Shown here in pieces: positions 50,912 to 58,757 of a stretch of DNA of 64,000 bases; the first letter of the stretch is position 1, and each line of letters opens with the position of its first letter. The stretch is from assembly GCA_030403585.1 (NCBI GenBank), contig JAUEPE010000029.1, positions 16,722 to 80,721 of the forward strand. Direction: 5' to 3'. Below the pieces are notes generated by a model. That model had not been told where the DNA came from. It ran no database searches and was given only the letters and a program-made list of their open reading frames with translations. The position numbers and the translations under genes are program-made. Source of the stretch: Frankia sp. RB7. GTDB taxonomy: Bacteria > Pseudomonadota > Alphaproteobacteria > Rhizobiales > Xanthobacteraceae.

Positions 50912-51309
50912 TTCGCGCGGTCGACCAGCCGGCCAGGTGCTGCCTTGTGGTGAAATTGCAGCGCGATCAGCAGCGATTTCATCGAGCGTAGTGGCAGAAG
51001 CGTGGCTGCGAGGATCAGCGGCAGCCACAGCGCGGCATGCAGCCAGTACGGTGGCTGATATTTGACCTCGACGACGAGCGCGCAGCCGACCACGATCGCA
51101 CCGGCGAGCATGATGATGAAGATCGCCGGACCGTCACCGGCGTCGATGAAGGCGTAGTCGAGGCCGCAGCGGTTACAGCTTGGCGCGAGTGTGAGGAAGC
51201 CCGCATAGAGCTTGCCTTCACCGCAGCGCGGGCATTTGCAGGCGAGCCCGCGCAGGGCGCTTTGCAGGACGGTGGGCTGGGTCTCGGGCGTGCCGGCGGT
51301 TTCGTTCAT
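50908..51309 (-). CDS. DUF983 membrane protein with zinc ribbon
   Basis: The predicted product is 133 residues from ATG 51309. Residues 20-50 contain two CXXC pairs (C26/C29 in CPRCGEGKLYAGFL, C45/C48 in CNRCGLDYAF), a zinc-ribbon-like unit. Two membrane helices follow (AIFIIMLAGAIVVGCALVVE and LHAALWLPLILAATLLPL). DUF983 proteins are regularly encoded beside coxC and surf1 and are presumed to assist oxidase assembly, but this is unproven. It is coupled to surf1 by an overlap. Confidence 0.92.
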   Translation of the reverse strand: MNETAGTPETQPTVLQSALRGLACKCPRCGEGKLYAGFLTLAPSCNRCGLDYAFIDAGDGPAIFIIMLAGAIVVGCALVVEVKYQPPYWLHAALWLPLILAATLLPLRSMKSLLIALQFHHKAAPGRLVDRAK

Positions 51310-51359
51310 GACGCGCAAGTCTATCACAGTTTGAGCCGAGGCCCCGGCCGGTGGAAAGC

Positions 51360-51387
51360 GAAAGGGCGGCCCTGCGGCCGCCCTTTC
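51360..51387. terminator. Perfect 12-bp hairpin after coxC inside the cox operon
   Basis: GAAAGGGCGGCC and GGCCGCCCTTTC form a perfect stem with loop CTGC, 19 bp beyond the coxC stop. The following minus-strand bases are only weakly T-rich. It may be a partial terminator or a 3' stabiliser separating oxidase subunits from the DUF983-surf1 segment. Confidence 0.65.
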
Positions 51388-51406
51388 CAGATCGATTGGA
51401 CGCGGC

Positions 51407-52303
51407 TCAGTGCGCGCCGTGCGCCATGGCCTCGGCGCCGTGTCCCCAGACATAGATGCAGAGGAACAGGAACAGCCACACCACGTCGACGAAGTGCCAG
51501 TACCAGGCGGCGAACTCGAAGCCGAGATGCTGCGTCGGCGTGAAGTGACCGGCATAGGCGCGGAACAGGCAGACCAGCAGGAAGATGGTGCCGACCAGCA
51601 CATGGAAGCCGTGGAAGCCTGTCGCCATGAAGAAGGTCGCGCCGTAGACGTTGCCGCCGAACGAGAACGCCGCGTGGCTGTACTCATAGGCCTGCACGCA
51701 GGTGAAGGTCGCGCCCAGGAGGACGGTGAGGATCAGGCCGTACTTCAGGCCCTGGCGGTCGTTCTCGAGCAGCGCGTGATGCGCCCAGGTGACCGTGGTG
51801 CCGGAGGTGAGCAGGATCAGCGTGTTCAGCAGTGGCAGATGCCAGGGATCGAAGGTCTCGATGCCATGCGGCGGCCAGGTGCCCGGCACGGTGCACGCAC
51901 CGGCTGCAGTGCCAAGACCACAGCCGAAGATGGCGTCGCGGGTGGCATGGACGGCGTCGGCGGGGAACAGCGCGGCGTTGAAATAGGCCCAGAACCAGGC
52001 AACGAAGAACATTACCTCGGAGGCGATGAACAGGATCATGCCGTAGCGATGGCTGATCTGTACGACCCGGGTATGGTCGCCCTTGTACTGGGCTTCCTTG
52101 ATCACATCGCCCCACCAGCTCGCCATGGTGTAGAGCACGCCGACGGTGCCGATACCGAAGATGATCGGCGCGGCCGAGACCATGTGGTGCATCCAGGTGA
52201 TCGCGCCGACCGCCATGATGAAGGCCGAGATGGAGCCGACCACCGGCCACGGAGAGGGATCGACCAAGTGATAGTCGTGATGCTTGCCTTGCGCGGTAGC
52301 CAT
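51407..52303 (-). CDS. coxC: Cytochrome c oxidase aa3 subunit III
   Basis: The predicted product is 298 residues from ATG 52303. It has seven membrane helices with the subunit III signatures YHLVDPSPWPVVGSISAFIM, RYGMILFIASEVMFFVAWFW, TSGTTVTWAHHALLE and the C-terminal LGFEFAAWYWHFVDVVWLFL. The glutamate and histidines of these helices shape the lipid/oxygen path near subunit I. It follows ctaG in the operon after 64 bp. Confidence 0.96.
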   Translation of the reverse strand: MATAQGKHHDYHLVDPSPWPVVGSISAFIMAVGAITWMHHMVSAAPIIFGIGTVGVLYTMASWWGDVIKEAQYKGDHTRVVQISHRYGMILFIASEVMFFVAWFWAYFNAALFPADAVHATRDAIFGCGLGTAAGACTVPGTWPPHGIETFDPWHLPLLNTLILLTSGTTVTWAHHALLENDRQGLKYGLILTVLLGATFTCVQAYEYSHAAFSFGGNVYGATFFMATGFHGFHVLVGTIFLLVCLFRAYAGHFTPTQHLGFEFAAWYWHFVDVVWLFLFLCIYVWGHGAEAMAHGAH

Positions 52304-52367
52304 TGCGGTCTGTCTCCTCAATCCCGTGCCTGTCCGGCACTTATCCCCTTAGTCCAACCCCTGAGCG

Positions 52368-53024
52368 TCAACCCGGCGGCTGGAGATTTCCCTTGCGTTT
52401 GTCGTCATCACCGGATGCAAGCGGCTTCACCACCGGATCCTTCACGGGATAGAACGTGTAGGACAGCGTGATGGTGCCGAGCCCGTCATTGTCGTGATCG
52501 TTGACGATCGACGGATCGACGTAGAACACCACGGGCATCTCCCGCTTCTCGCCGGGCGCCATGGTCTGCTCGGTGAAGCAGAAGCAGTTGATCTTCTCGA
52601 AATAGGAGCCGACCGTCAGCGGCGCGACGTTGTAGGCGGCTTGCCCGGAGGTGGTGCGCGCGGCCTGGTTGGTCACGGTGTAATAGATCGTGGTGACCTG
52701 GCCGATATTGACCTCGACCTCGGTCTGCTCAGGCACGAATTTCCAAGGCAAGCCGGGCGCGACGTTGGAATCGAAGCGCACCGCGATCTTGCGCGCGATC
52801 GGGCCGGTCGCCGGCGCCGAGGTCGCGACTTGGGTCGTGCCGTTGAAGCCGGTGGCGCGGCAGAACCAGTTGTAGAACGGCACCGCCGCATAGGACGCGC
52901 CGACCATCAGCGCGACCACGCCGCCGCAGATCGAGGCGACCAATGCGTCACGACCCAAACCTCGGCGCACCGCCTTTGGGGTCACGTCCTGCGATATGGT
53001 CGGCTCTCGATCCATCTCTCTCAC
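52368..53024 (-). CDS. ctaG: Cytochrome c oxidase assembly protein CtaG/Cox11
   Basis: The predicted product is 218 residues if it starts at GTG 53024, which overlaps the coxF stop (GTGA); ATG 53015 is an alternative. One membrane helix (about 28-50) anchors a periplasmic copper-binding domain with the Cox11 motif NCFCFTEQ (C147, C149), an upstream Cys (C55) and MPVVFYVDPSI. It delivers copper to the CuB site of subunit I. Position in the operon and motif agree. Confidence 0.95.
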   Translation of the reverse strand: MREMDREPTISQDVTPKAVRRGLGRDALVASICGGVVALMVGASYAAVPFYNWFCRATGFNGTTQVATSAPATGPIARKIAVRFDSNVAPGLPWKFVPEQTEVEVNIGQVTTIYYTVTNQAARTTSGQAAYNVAPLTVGSYFEKINCFCFTEQTMAPGEKREMPVVFYVDPSIVNDHDNDGLGTITLSYTFYPVKDPVVKPLASGDDDKRKGNLQPPG

Positions 53025-53185
53025 ATTGGCCGAACTAGAACCGCCGGTCCCTTGACCATGGTGACGGCGAAAAACAGAATGACGAGAACACCGAGCGCAA
53101 GCGCGATCGCAATCGAGCGCTGACGACGGCTCTTCTGCTGCGCCTCGGTGAGGACGATTCCATCTGGCTCGGGTTTGTCAGCCAT
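53021..53185 (-). CDS. coxF: CoxF-type small membrane protein
   Basis: The predicted product is 54 residues from ATG 53185, 7 bp after the ctaB stop. A charged N-terminus (GIVLTEAQQKSRRQRS) precedes one membrane helix (IAIALALGVLVILFFAVTMV) and a short tail. Its position between ctaB and ctaG and its layout match the small CoxF proteins of rhizobial aa3 operons, thought to be minor assembly or structural factors. It is too short for confident homology by eye. Confidence 0.8.
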   Translation of the reverse strand: MADKPEPDGIVLTEAQQKSRRQRSIAIALALGVLVILFFAVTMVKGPAVLVRPM

Positions 53186-53192
53186 CCCAGCC

Positions 53193-54137
53193 TCATGCGC
53201 CCCCGACCATCGGAGCAAGCGCGCGGTACACGACCTCGGCCAGCAGGGTCGCAAACAGCGCGAACAGATAAAGAATCGAGAAGGCAAACAGCTTTCGCGT
53301 CGCGCGCAACGATTGGCTGCGTTCGCGGCGGATATAGACGTTGATGGCAAGCACCAGCATGCCGGCGCCGAGCACCAGCGAGGTGACGCCATAGATGGCG
53401 TCGAAATAGCCGAGCACCCAGGGCGCGGCAGCCACTGCGATCAGCACGATGGTGTAGAGCAGGATCTGGAGACGGGTCGCGTCGGGGCCGGCGACGTTCG
53501 GCAGCATCGGAATGCCGGCGCGGGCATAGTCGTCGGAGCGGAACAGCGCCAGCGCCCAGAAGTGCGGCGGCGTCCAGAAGAAGATGATGGCGAACAGCAG
53601 CAGCGGCTCGACGTCGACCGTGCCGGTGACGGAAGCCCAGGCCACCACCGGCGGCAGGGCGCCGGCGGCGCCGCCGATCACGATGTTCTGCGCGGTCCAG
53701 CGCTTCAGCCCCATCGTGTAGATCACGACGTAGAAGAAGATGGTGAAGGCGAGCAGCGCGCCGGCAATCCAGTTGACGAGAATGCCGAGCGTCATCACCG
53801 AGAAGAAGGCGAGCGTCATACCGAACGTCATCGCCTCGGGCCGGGTGATGCGGCCACGCGGGATCGGGCGGTTGGCGGTGCGCGACATCTTGGCGTCGAT
53901 GTCGCCCTCGAGCGCCATGTTGAGCGCGCCGGACGCACCGGCGCCGACCGCGATGCAGAGCAGCGAGGTGATCGCGAGCACCCAGTGGAAGTGCCCCGGC
54001 GCCATCGCCATCCCGACCAGCGCGGTGAAGATCACGAGCGACATCACCCGCGGCTTGAGCAGCGCGAGGTAATCACCAACCTCCGCTTCGGAGATGCGGG
54101 GATTGATGTCGATGGCGTTCTGGTCGAGGACGGACAC
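53193..54137 (-). CDS. ctaB: Protoheme IX farnesyltransferase (heme O synthase)
   Basis: The predicted product has 314 residues with about nine membrane helices. The prenyltransferase motifs are GALNMALEGDIDAKMSRTAN followed by RPIPRG (Asp-rich site) and the second loop WALALFRSDDYARAGIPMLP. The start YLALLKPRVMSLVIFTALVG is the standard UbiA/CtaB entry. It attaches farnesyl to heme B, making heme O, the precursor of heme A for the oxidase encoded around it. Confidence 0.96.
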   Translation of the reverse strand: MSVLDQNAIDINPRISEAEVGDYLALLKPRVMSLVIFTALVGMAMAPGHFHWVLAITSLLCIAVGAGASGALNMALEGDIDAKMSRTANRPIPRGRITRPEAMTFGMTLAFFSVMTLGILVNWIAGALLAFTIFFYVVIYTMGLKRWTAQNIVIGGAAGALPPVVAWASVTGTVDVEPLLLFAIIFFWTPPHFWALALFRSDDYARAGIPMLPNVAGPDATRLQILLYTIVLIAVAAAPWVLGYFDAIYGVTSLVLGAGMLVLAINVYIRRERSQSLRATRKLFAFSILYLFALFATLLAEVVYRALAPMVGGA

Positions 54138-54164
54138 TAGCTTAACTCACTTCGTTATAGAGCC

Positions 54165-54187
54165 GCGGCGCCCGTCTCGGGCGCCGC
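54165..54187. terminator. Perfect 10-bp hairpin between coxA and ctaB
   Basis: GCGGCGCCCG-TCT-CGGGCGCCGC lies 11 bp beyond the coxA stop and 27 bp before the ctaB start. There is no T-run, so it is more likely a 3' stabiliser or processing site that lets coxBA mRNA exceed that of the assembly genes. Confidence 0.6.
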
Positions 54188-54198
54188 GAGAGTTGTAG

Positions 54199-55824
54199 TT
54201 ACTGCACGCGGGGCAGCACTTCGAACTGGTGGAAGGGCGGCGGCGAGGACAGCGTCCACTCCAGCGTGGTGGCGCCCGCACCCCAGGGATTGTCGCCCGC
54301 CGGGACCTTCTTCATGAAGGCGTCGAACACGCAATAGAGGAAAATCAGCACGCCGAAGCCGGAGATGTAGGAGCCGAGCGACGAGATCAGGTTCCAGCCC
54401 GCGAACGCGTCGGGATAGTCGACATAGCGGCGCGGCATGCCCGACAAGCCGAGGAAGTGCTGCGGGAAGAACACCAGATTGACGCCGATGAAGGTGAACC
54501 AGAAGTGCGCCTTGGCCAGCGTCTCGTTGTACATGTAGCCCGACATCTTCGGGAACCAGTAGTACCAGCCGGCGAATATCGCGAACACGGCGCCCAGCGA
54601 CAGCACGTAGTGGAAGTGGGCGACGACGTAGTAGGTCTCCTGGAGCACTCGGTCGACGCCCGCATTCGCCAGCACGACGCCGGTGACGCCGCCGACCGTG
54701 AACAGGAAGATGAAGCCGACCGCCCAGATCATCGGGGCACGGAAGTCGATCGAGCCACCCCACATCGTGGCGATCCAGGAGAAGATCTTCACGCCGGTGG
54801 GAACCGCGATCACCATCGTGGCGGCGACGAAATAGGCCTGCGTCGCCGACGACATGCCGACCGTGTACATGTGGTGCGCCCACACCACGAAGCCGATGCC
54901 GCCGATCGCGACCATGGCGTAGGCCATGCCGAGATAGCCGAACACGGGCTTGCGCGAGAAGGTCGAGACGATCTGGCTGATCATGCCGAAGCCCGGCAGG
55001 ATCAGGATGTACACCTCGGGGTGACCGAAGAACCAGAACAGATGCTGGAACAGCACGGGATCGCCGCCGCCCTCGGGGTTGAAGAAGGTGGTGCCGAAAT
55101 TACGGTCGGTGAGCAGCATGGTGATCGCACCGGCAAGTACCGGCAGCGACAACAGCAGCAGGAACACCGTCACCAGGATCGACCACACGAACAGCGGCAT
55201 CTTGTGCAGGGTCATGCCCGGCGCGCGCATGTTGAAGATCGTGGTGATGAAGTTGATGGCACCGAGGATCGACGAAGCGCCCGCCAGATGCAGCGACAGG
55301 ATCGCGAAGTCGACGGCCGGGCCCGGATGACCGGAGGCCGACAGCGGCACATACATGGTCCAGCCGGCGCCAACGCCGTTCGCGCCGGGCTCGCCCTCGA
55401 CGAAGGTCGACATCAGGAGCAGCGCGAAGGAGGCCGGCAAGAGCCAGAACGAGATGTTGTTCATTCGCGGGAACGCCATGTCCGGCGCGCCGATCATCAG
55501 CGGTACGAACCAGTTGCCGAAGCCGCCGATCATCGCCGGCATGACCATGAAGAAGATCATGATCAGGCCGTGAGAGGTCACAAAGACGTTATAGGTGTGC
55601 GTCTCGTGGAATATCTGCACGCCCGGATACATCAACTCGGCGCGGATGGCGATCGACATCGCGGCACCGATGACGCCGGCAATGACCGCGAAGATCAGGT
55701 ACATCGTGCCGATGTCCTTGTGGTTGGTCGAATAGACGTAACGGCGCCATCCGGTCGGATGGGCATGCTCGTCATGTCCGTGGTCTTGCGCGTGATCGCC
55801 GTGTGCCGCTGCGCTCGTTGCCAT
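54199..55824 (-). CDS. coxA: Cytochrome c oxidase aa3 subunit I
   Basis: The predicted product is 541 residues from ATG 55824 (AGGA upstream); a TTG two codons earlier is unlikely. It has twelve membrane helices with the heme-copper signatures: GWRRYVYSTNHKDIGTMYLI at the start, heme a ligand region TSHGLIMIFFMVMPAMIGGF, the CuB/Tyr segment FWFFGHPEVYILILPGFGMI, WAHHMYTVG with two adjacent histidines, and VVAHFHYVLSLGAVFAIFAG with both heme ligands. It reduces oxygen to water and pumps protons, using D- and K-channel residues. It follows coxB after 87 bp. Confidence 0.98.
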   Translation of the reverse strand: MATSAAAHGDHAQDHGHDEHAHPTGWRRYVYSTNHKDIGTMYLIFAVIAGVIGAAMSIAIRAELMYPGVQIFHETHTYNVFVTSHGLIMIFFMVMPAMIGGFGNWFVPLMIGAPDMAFPRMNNISFWLLPASFALLLMSTFVEGEPGANGVGAGWTMYVPLSASGHPGPAVDFAILSLHLAGASSILGAINFITTIFNMRAPGMTLHKMPLFVWSILVTVFLLLLSLPVLAGAITMLLTDRNFGTTFFNPEGGGDPVLFQHLFWFFGHPEVYILILPGFGMISQIVSTFSRKPVFGYLGMAYAMVAIGGIGFVVWAHHMYTVGMSSATQAYFVAATMVIAVPTGVKIFSWIATMWGGSIDFRAPMIWAVGFIFLFTVGGVTGVVLANAGVDRVLQETYYVVAHFHYVLSLGAVFAIFAGWYYWFPKMSGYMYNETLAKAHFWFTFIGVNLVFFPQHFLGLSGMPRRYVDYPDAFAGWNLISSLGSYISGFGVLIFLYCVFDAFMKKVPAGDNPWGAGATTLEWTLSSPPPFHQFEVLPRVQ

Positions 55825-55911
55825 TGTCAAATCCTGCCTTGCGTCCCATTCGGACCTTTGGAGGTCCCGCCCTTTATGTCGCTTTCAGTCCCTCAAGCCG
55901 TCACCCGGCGC

Positions 55912-56766
55912 TTACTGCGCCGGGCTGGCCGCGGAGGCGAAAGTGCTGGTGCCGCCGCTTGCATATTTCTTTTTCGCCGTTTCGACCCAGGAGGCGAACT
56001 CCTGGTCGCTCACCACGCGAATGGCGATCGGCATGAAGGCGTGGTCCTTGCCGCAGAGCTCCGAGCACTGGCCGTAGAACATGCCGGTCTTGGTGGCCTT
56101 GAACCAGGTCTCGTTCAGGCGGCCCGGAATGGCGTCGATCTTGACGCCGAAGGCCGGCAGCGCGAAGGCGTGGATGACGTCGGCACCGGTGACCTGAACA
56201 CGAATCACCTTGTTGACCGGCACCACCAACTCGTTGTCGACGCCGAGCAGCCGCGGCTGCTTGTCCGCCGCCATCAGCGAATCGAACTCGAACTTGCCGT
56301 TGTCCGGATATGCGTAGGACCAGTACCACTGCTTGCCGGTGGCCTTGATGGTCAGGTCCGCCTTCGGCACGTCGAGCTCGAGGAACAGCAGGCGGAACGA
56401 CGGCACCGCGATGCCGACCAGAATCAGCACCGGAACCAGCGTCCATGCCACTTCGATCAGCGTGTTGTGGGTGGTCCGCGACGGCACCGGATTGGCCTTC
56501 GAATTGAACTTCACCACCACGACCACGAGCAGCGCCAGCACGAACAGCGTGATCACGATGATCAGCACGGACAAGAAGTCGTGAAACCAGACGATATTGT
56601 CCATCACCGGAGACCCGGAGGCCTGAAGGTGCCATTCCCACGGCTCCGGCTGCCCGAGTTCGGCAAATGCCGCGCCGCCCGTCGCCAGCATGATGCCAGC
56701 CGCCACCAAGGCGATGGTGGCCAATCCCAGCAAATGCCGGCCCACCCGACTCTTCGACATCCTCAT
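55912..56766 (-). CDS. coxB: Cytochrome c oxidase aa3 subunit II
   Basis: The predicted product has 284 residues. A signal peptide (LLGLATIALVAAGIMLATGG with AFA/E) is followed by two membrane helices (about 58-85 and 104-125) and a periplasmic CuA domain. The CuA ligands are H199 in DVIHAF and C234, E236, C238, H242 and M245 in QCSELCGKDHAFM. The aromatic electron-entry strip is QWYWSYAYPD. It takes electrons from cytochrome c. It is the first gene of the cox operon, so the promoter lies to its right. Confidence 0.97.
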   Translation of the reverse strand: MRMSKSRVGRHLLGLATIALVAAGIMLATGGAAFAELGQPEPWEWHLQASGSPVMDNIVWFHDFLSVLIIVITLFVLALLVVVVVKFNSKANPVPSRTTHNTLIEVAWTLVPVLILVGIAVPSFRLLFLELDVPKADLTIKATGKQWYWSYAYPDNGKFEFDSLMAADKQPRLLGVDNELVVPVNKVIRVQVTGADVIHAFALPAFGVKIDAIPGRLNETWFKATKTGMFYGQCSELCGKDHAFMPIAIRVVSDQEFASWVETAKKKYASGGTSTFASAASPAQ

Positions 56767-57214
56767 GCCGCTCGCGCTCCCCTAACGAAATCACCCCAAG
56801 TGCATTCCCCTATTTCCGGGAAATGCTTATTCGACCCGCCCGTCCGACAAACCGCCGCTCAAGAATACCTCTAAGAGGAATTGGGGCCAGATCGCTCAAA
56901 CGCCGAAATCCAGCTTCTCAAACCATAATTCTTGATCTATCGCAATGCAGTCTTCGGCTCGGTCTGCCTACCATCACCCGCAAGATATTTCCCAGCAACA
57001 TCAGACAAAAATACCGTTTCCCGGGATGCCGCCGCTTGACAGCGAAATTGCCCGCGGTAGGCACTGACGGACAGTTGCGCAGGAACCTGATTCGTGCCGG
57101 CGACGGCGGGCCAAGGCGGCGCGGGATTTGCTTGGGAATTGCCTTCAAGACGCCGTCATTCCCGTATCAGTCCACCAGCGCGAGCGACCCAGGCGAGCAG
57201 AGGGACCGACCCCG
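56767..57214. other. Divergent intergenic region between coxB and the IalB gene
   Basis: No gene is supported in this 448-bp gap, which must contain the cox operon promoter and the promoter of the rightward gene. Its base composition is lower in GC than the flanking genes. TTGATCTATCGCAA at 56932-56945 fits the degenerate FixK-type pattern TTG(A/C)-N6-(G/T)CAA, but such matches occur by chance. Confidence 0.45.
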
Positions 57215-57748
57215 ATGGGGCTTTCGAGATGCATGGCAAGGCCGGCTGACCGCCTCAAGGTCCTGATCGGCCTTCTGGCTGTCGCCCTTTTTCTGGCCCT
57301 GTCCACCCTCGCCCATGCGCAGGGCGCGGTGCGCTCCGTCCATGGCGACTGGCAGATCCGCTGCGACACCCCGCCGGGCGCCCAGGCCGAGCAATGCGCC
57401 CTGATCCAGAGCGTGGTGGCGGAAGACCGCTCCAACGCCGGCCTCACCGTGATCGTGCTCAAAACCGCCGACCAGAAGAGCCGCCTGATGCGGGTGGTCG
57501 CTCCCTTGGGCGTGCTGCTGCCCTCCGGCCTCGGGCTGAAGCTCGACAACCAGGACGTCGGCCGTGCCGGCTTCGTCCGCTGCCTGCCCAATGGCTGCGT
57601 CGCCGAGGTCGTCATGGACGACAAGCTGCTCGGCCAGCTCCGCAGCGCCAAGACCGCGACCTTCATCATCTTCGAGACGCCGGAAGAAGGCATCGGCTTC
57701 CCGCTCAGCCTGAACGGGCTCGGCGAGGGCTACGACAAGCTGCCGTAG
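57215..57748 (+). CDS. Invasion-associated locus B (IalB) family exported protein
   Basis: The predicted product is 177 residues from ATG 57215; ATG 57233 is an alternative. A signal peptide (LKVLIGLLAVALFLALSTLA, cleavage after AHA) precedes an IalB-type beta domain: HGDWQIRCDTPPGAQAEQCA with its Cys pair, LMRVVAPLGVLLPSGLGLKL, then FVRCLPNGCVAEVVMDDKLL and GIGFPLSLNGLGEGYDKL. IalB was named from Bartonella, where it aids erythrocyte invasion, but homologs are common in non-pathogenic rhizobia and act as periplasmic or envelope proteins of unknown role. Confidence 0.9.
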   Translation: MGLSRCMARPADRLKVLIGLLAVALFLALSTLAHAQGAVRSVHGDWQIRCDTPPGAQAEQCALIQSVVAEDRSNAGLTVIVLKTADQKSRLMRVVAPLGVLLPSGLGLKLDNQDVGRAGFVRCLPNGCVAEVVMDDKLLGQLRSAKTATFIIFETPEEGIGFPLSLNGLGEGYDKLP

Positions 57749-57872
57749 GGGGCGCAATATCCGAACGGCTGGTTCTGTCGTCCTGAGGAGCAAAGCATCG
57801 CAAGCCTCGAAGGATGGAACGGCCACGCTGCCACCCGGAGATGGGCCTTCAGGCCCTCTGCATAGGCTCTTT

Positions 57873-58457
57873 ATGATGGCTAGCTTGCCAAGCGAGGACG
57901 AAGTCGATGCCGCCACGGCCGCCCTGGCGCCCTACTTCACCGCCCTTGGGAGGGTTGCTCATTCCTGGAACCATTTGCACGAAGAGTTAGGAAAGCTTTT
58001 CTGCTCAGTCACGGAACTTGAACTGCACCACGGGATGGCGATCTGGCACAAACTGAAGAGTGATAGAAGCCAGCGCGACATTTTGCGGGGAGCAATTGAG
58101 GCGCGCAAACAAGAGACAGACTGGGTAGCTAGCCACCCCAATCTAGCAGAGGCGGTCTCCTGCTTGTTGAACGAGACCAACGGGCTCGCAGACGGGCGTA
58201 ACAACGCTATCCATGCACCATGCTCGGTAGCGATGCATGGCAACACGAAGGACTTTGAGTTGGTTCCGGTAACATTCTTCGGCAATGACAAAGCCAAGCG
58301 TCTTGTCGGTAAGGATATTCTGGAAGAGTTCAGATGGTACGAAAAGTGTGCCGATACACTGAAAAAATACGCCACGTCTTGCCGACTAGCTGTTGACGCC
58401 GGATTTTTGTCGCTTGAGAAACCTCGATTGCCTACGCGTGAGCAGACCAAAATTTGA
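57873..58457 (+). CDS. Hypothetical protein with HEPN-type RX4H motif, compositionally atypical
   Basis: The predicted product has 194 residues, cytoplasmic and mostly helical. The motif GRNNAIHAP gives R109, N110 and H114, the RX4-6H arrangement with a polar residue after Arg that defines the catalytic site of HEPN ribonucleases. A helix-rich N-terminal part (WNHLHEELGKLFCSV, then IWHKLKSDRSQRDILRGAIE) and a second helical part (EEFRWYEKCADTLKKYATSC) fit a HEPN bundle. Codon use is clearly less GC-rich than in neighbours, suggesting recent transfer. No MNT-type nucleotidyltransferase antitoxin is adjacent. HEPN membership is inferred from one motif and layout. Confidence 0.6.
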   Translation: MMASLPSEDEVDAATAALAPYFTALGRVAHSWNHLHEELGKLFCSVTELELHHGMAIWHKLKSDRSQRDILRGAIEARKQETDWVASHPNLAEAVSCLLNETNGLADGRNNAIHAPCSVAMHGNTKDFELVPVTFFGNDKAKRLVGKDILEEFRWYEKCADTLKKYATSCRLAVDAGFLSLEKPRLPTREQTKI

Positions 58458-58469
58458 TAGAGAGTCCAA

Positions 58470-58616
58470 ATGGCATTGCCAAGCGAGACGGCCCAAGCTC
58501 AGCCGACTGACAGGAGAGTTGCTGGAAACGGCGCAGAACATGCGTGCAAGCGGCCTGCTGGGAAGATCTTGAAGCGCCACAAGGCCAAAATTTCGTCAAC
58601 GGCCACCCTTCTCTGA
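58470..58616 (+). CDS. Possible small basic ORF, 48 aa
   Basis: It starts 13 bp after the HEPN-motif gene, with AGAGAG upstream of the ATG. The peptide (start MALPSETAQAQPTDRRVAGN, end ISSTATLL) is Lys/Arg/Ala rich and matches no family I know. It shares the lower GC content of the preceding gene. It could be a partner peptide, but may be chance. The rest of the gap up to 58757 shows no gene. Confidence 0.25.
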   Translation: MALPSETAQAQPTDRRVAGNGAEHACKRPAGKILKRHKAKISSTATLL

Positions 58617-58757
58617 GAAGCTCCGGTGCGGCCCGGAATGGCATTTGTGGTTGATCGCCTCCCATCCTATCGCTTCCGTAATGTGACGGCCCGCCCCTCG
58701 CGGAACCAGCGGGAAACCATTATCTTGCCTCACATCACCGGATAATGGACGGGACGC

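Noticed and set aside
54229..56874. An 881-codon plus-strand frame across coxA and coxB
   Set aside because: It is antisense to coxA/coxB, whose catalytic motifs are complete. The translated sequence is His/Arg/Asp-rich low-complexity, typical of high-GC antisense frames.
57770..57870. Repeat-like DNA between the IalB gene and the HEPN-motif gene
   Set aside because: The text (CTCGAAGGATGGAACGGCCA and neighbours) resembles dispersed bradyrhizobial sequence, but I see no clear symmetrical arms or second copy in the window, so it is not listed as a repeat.
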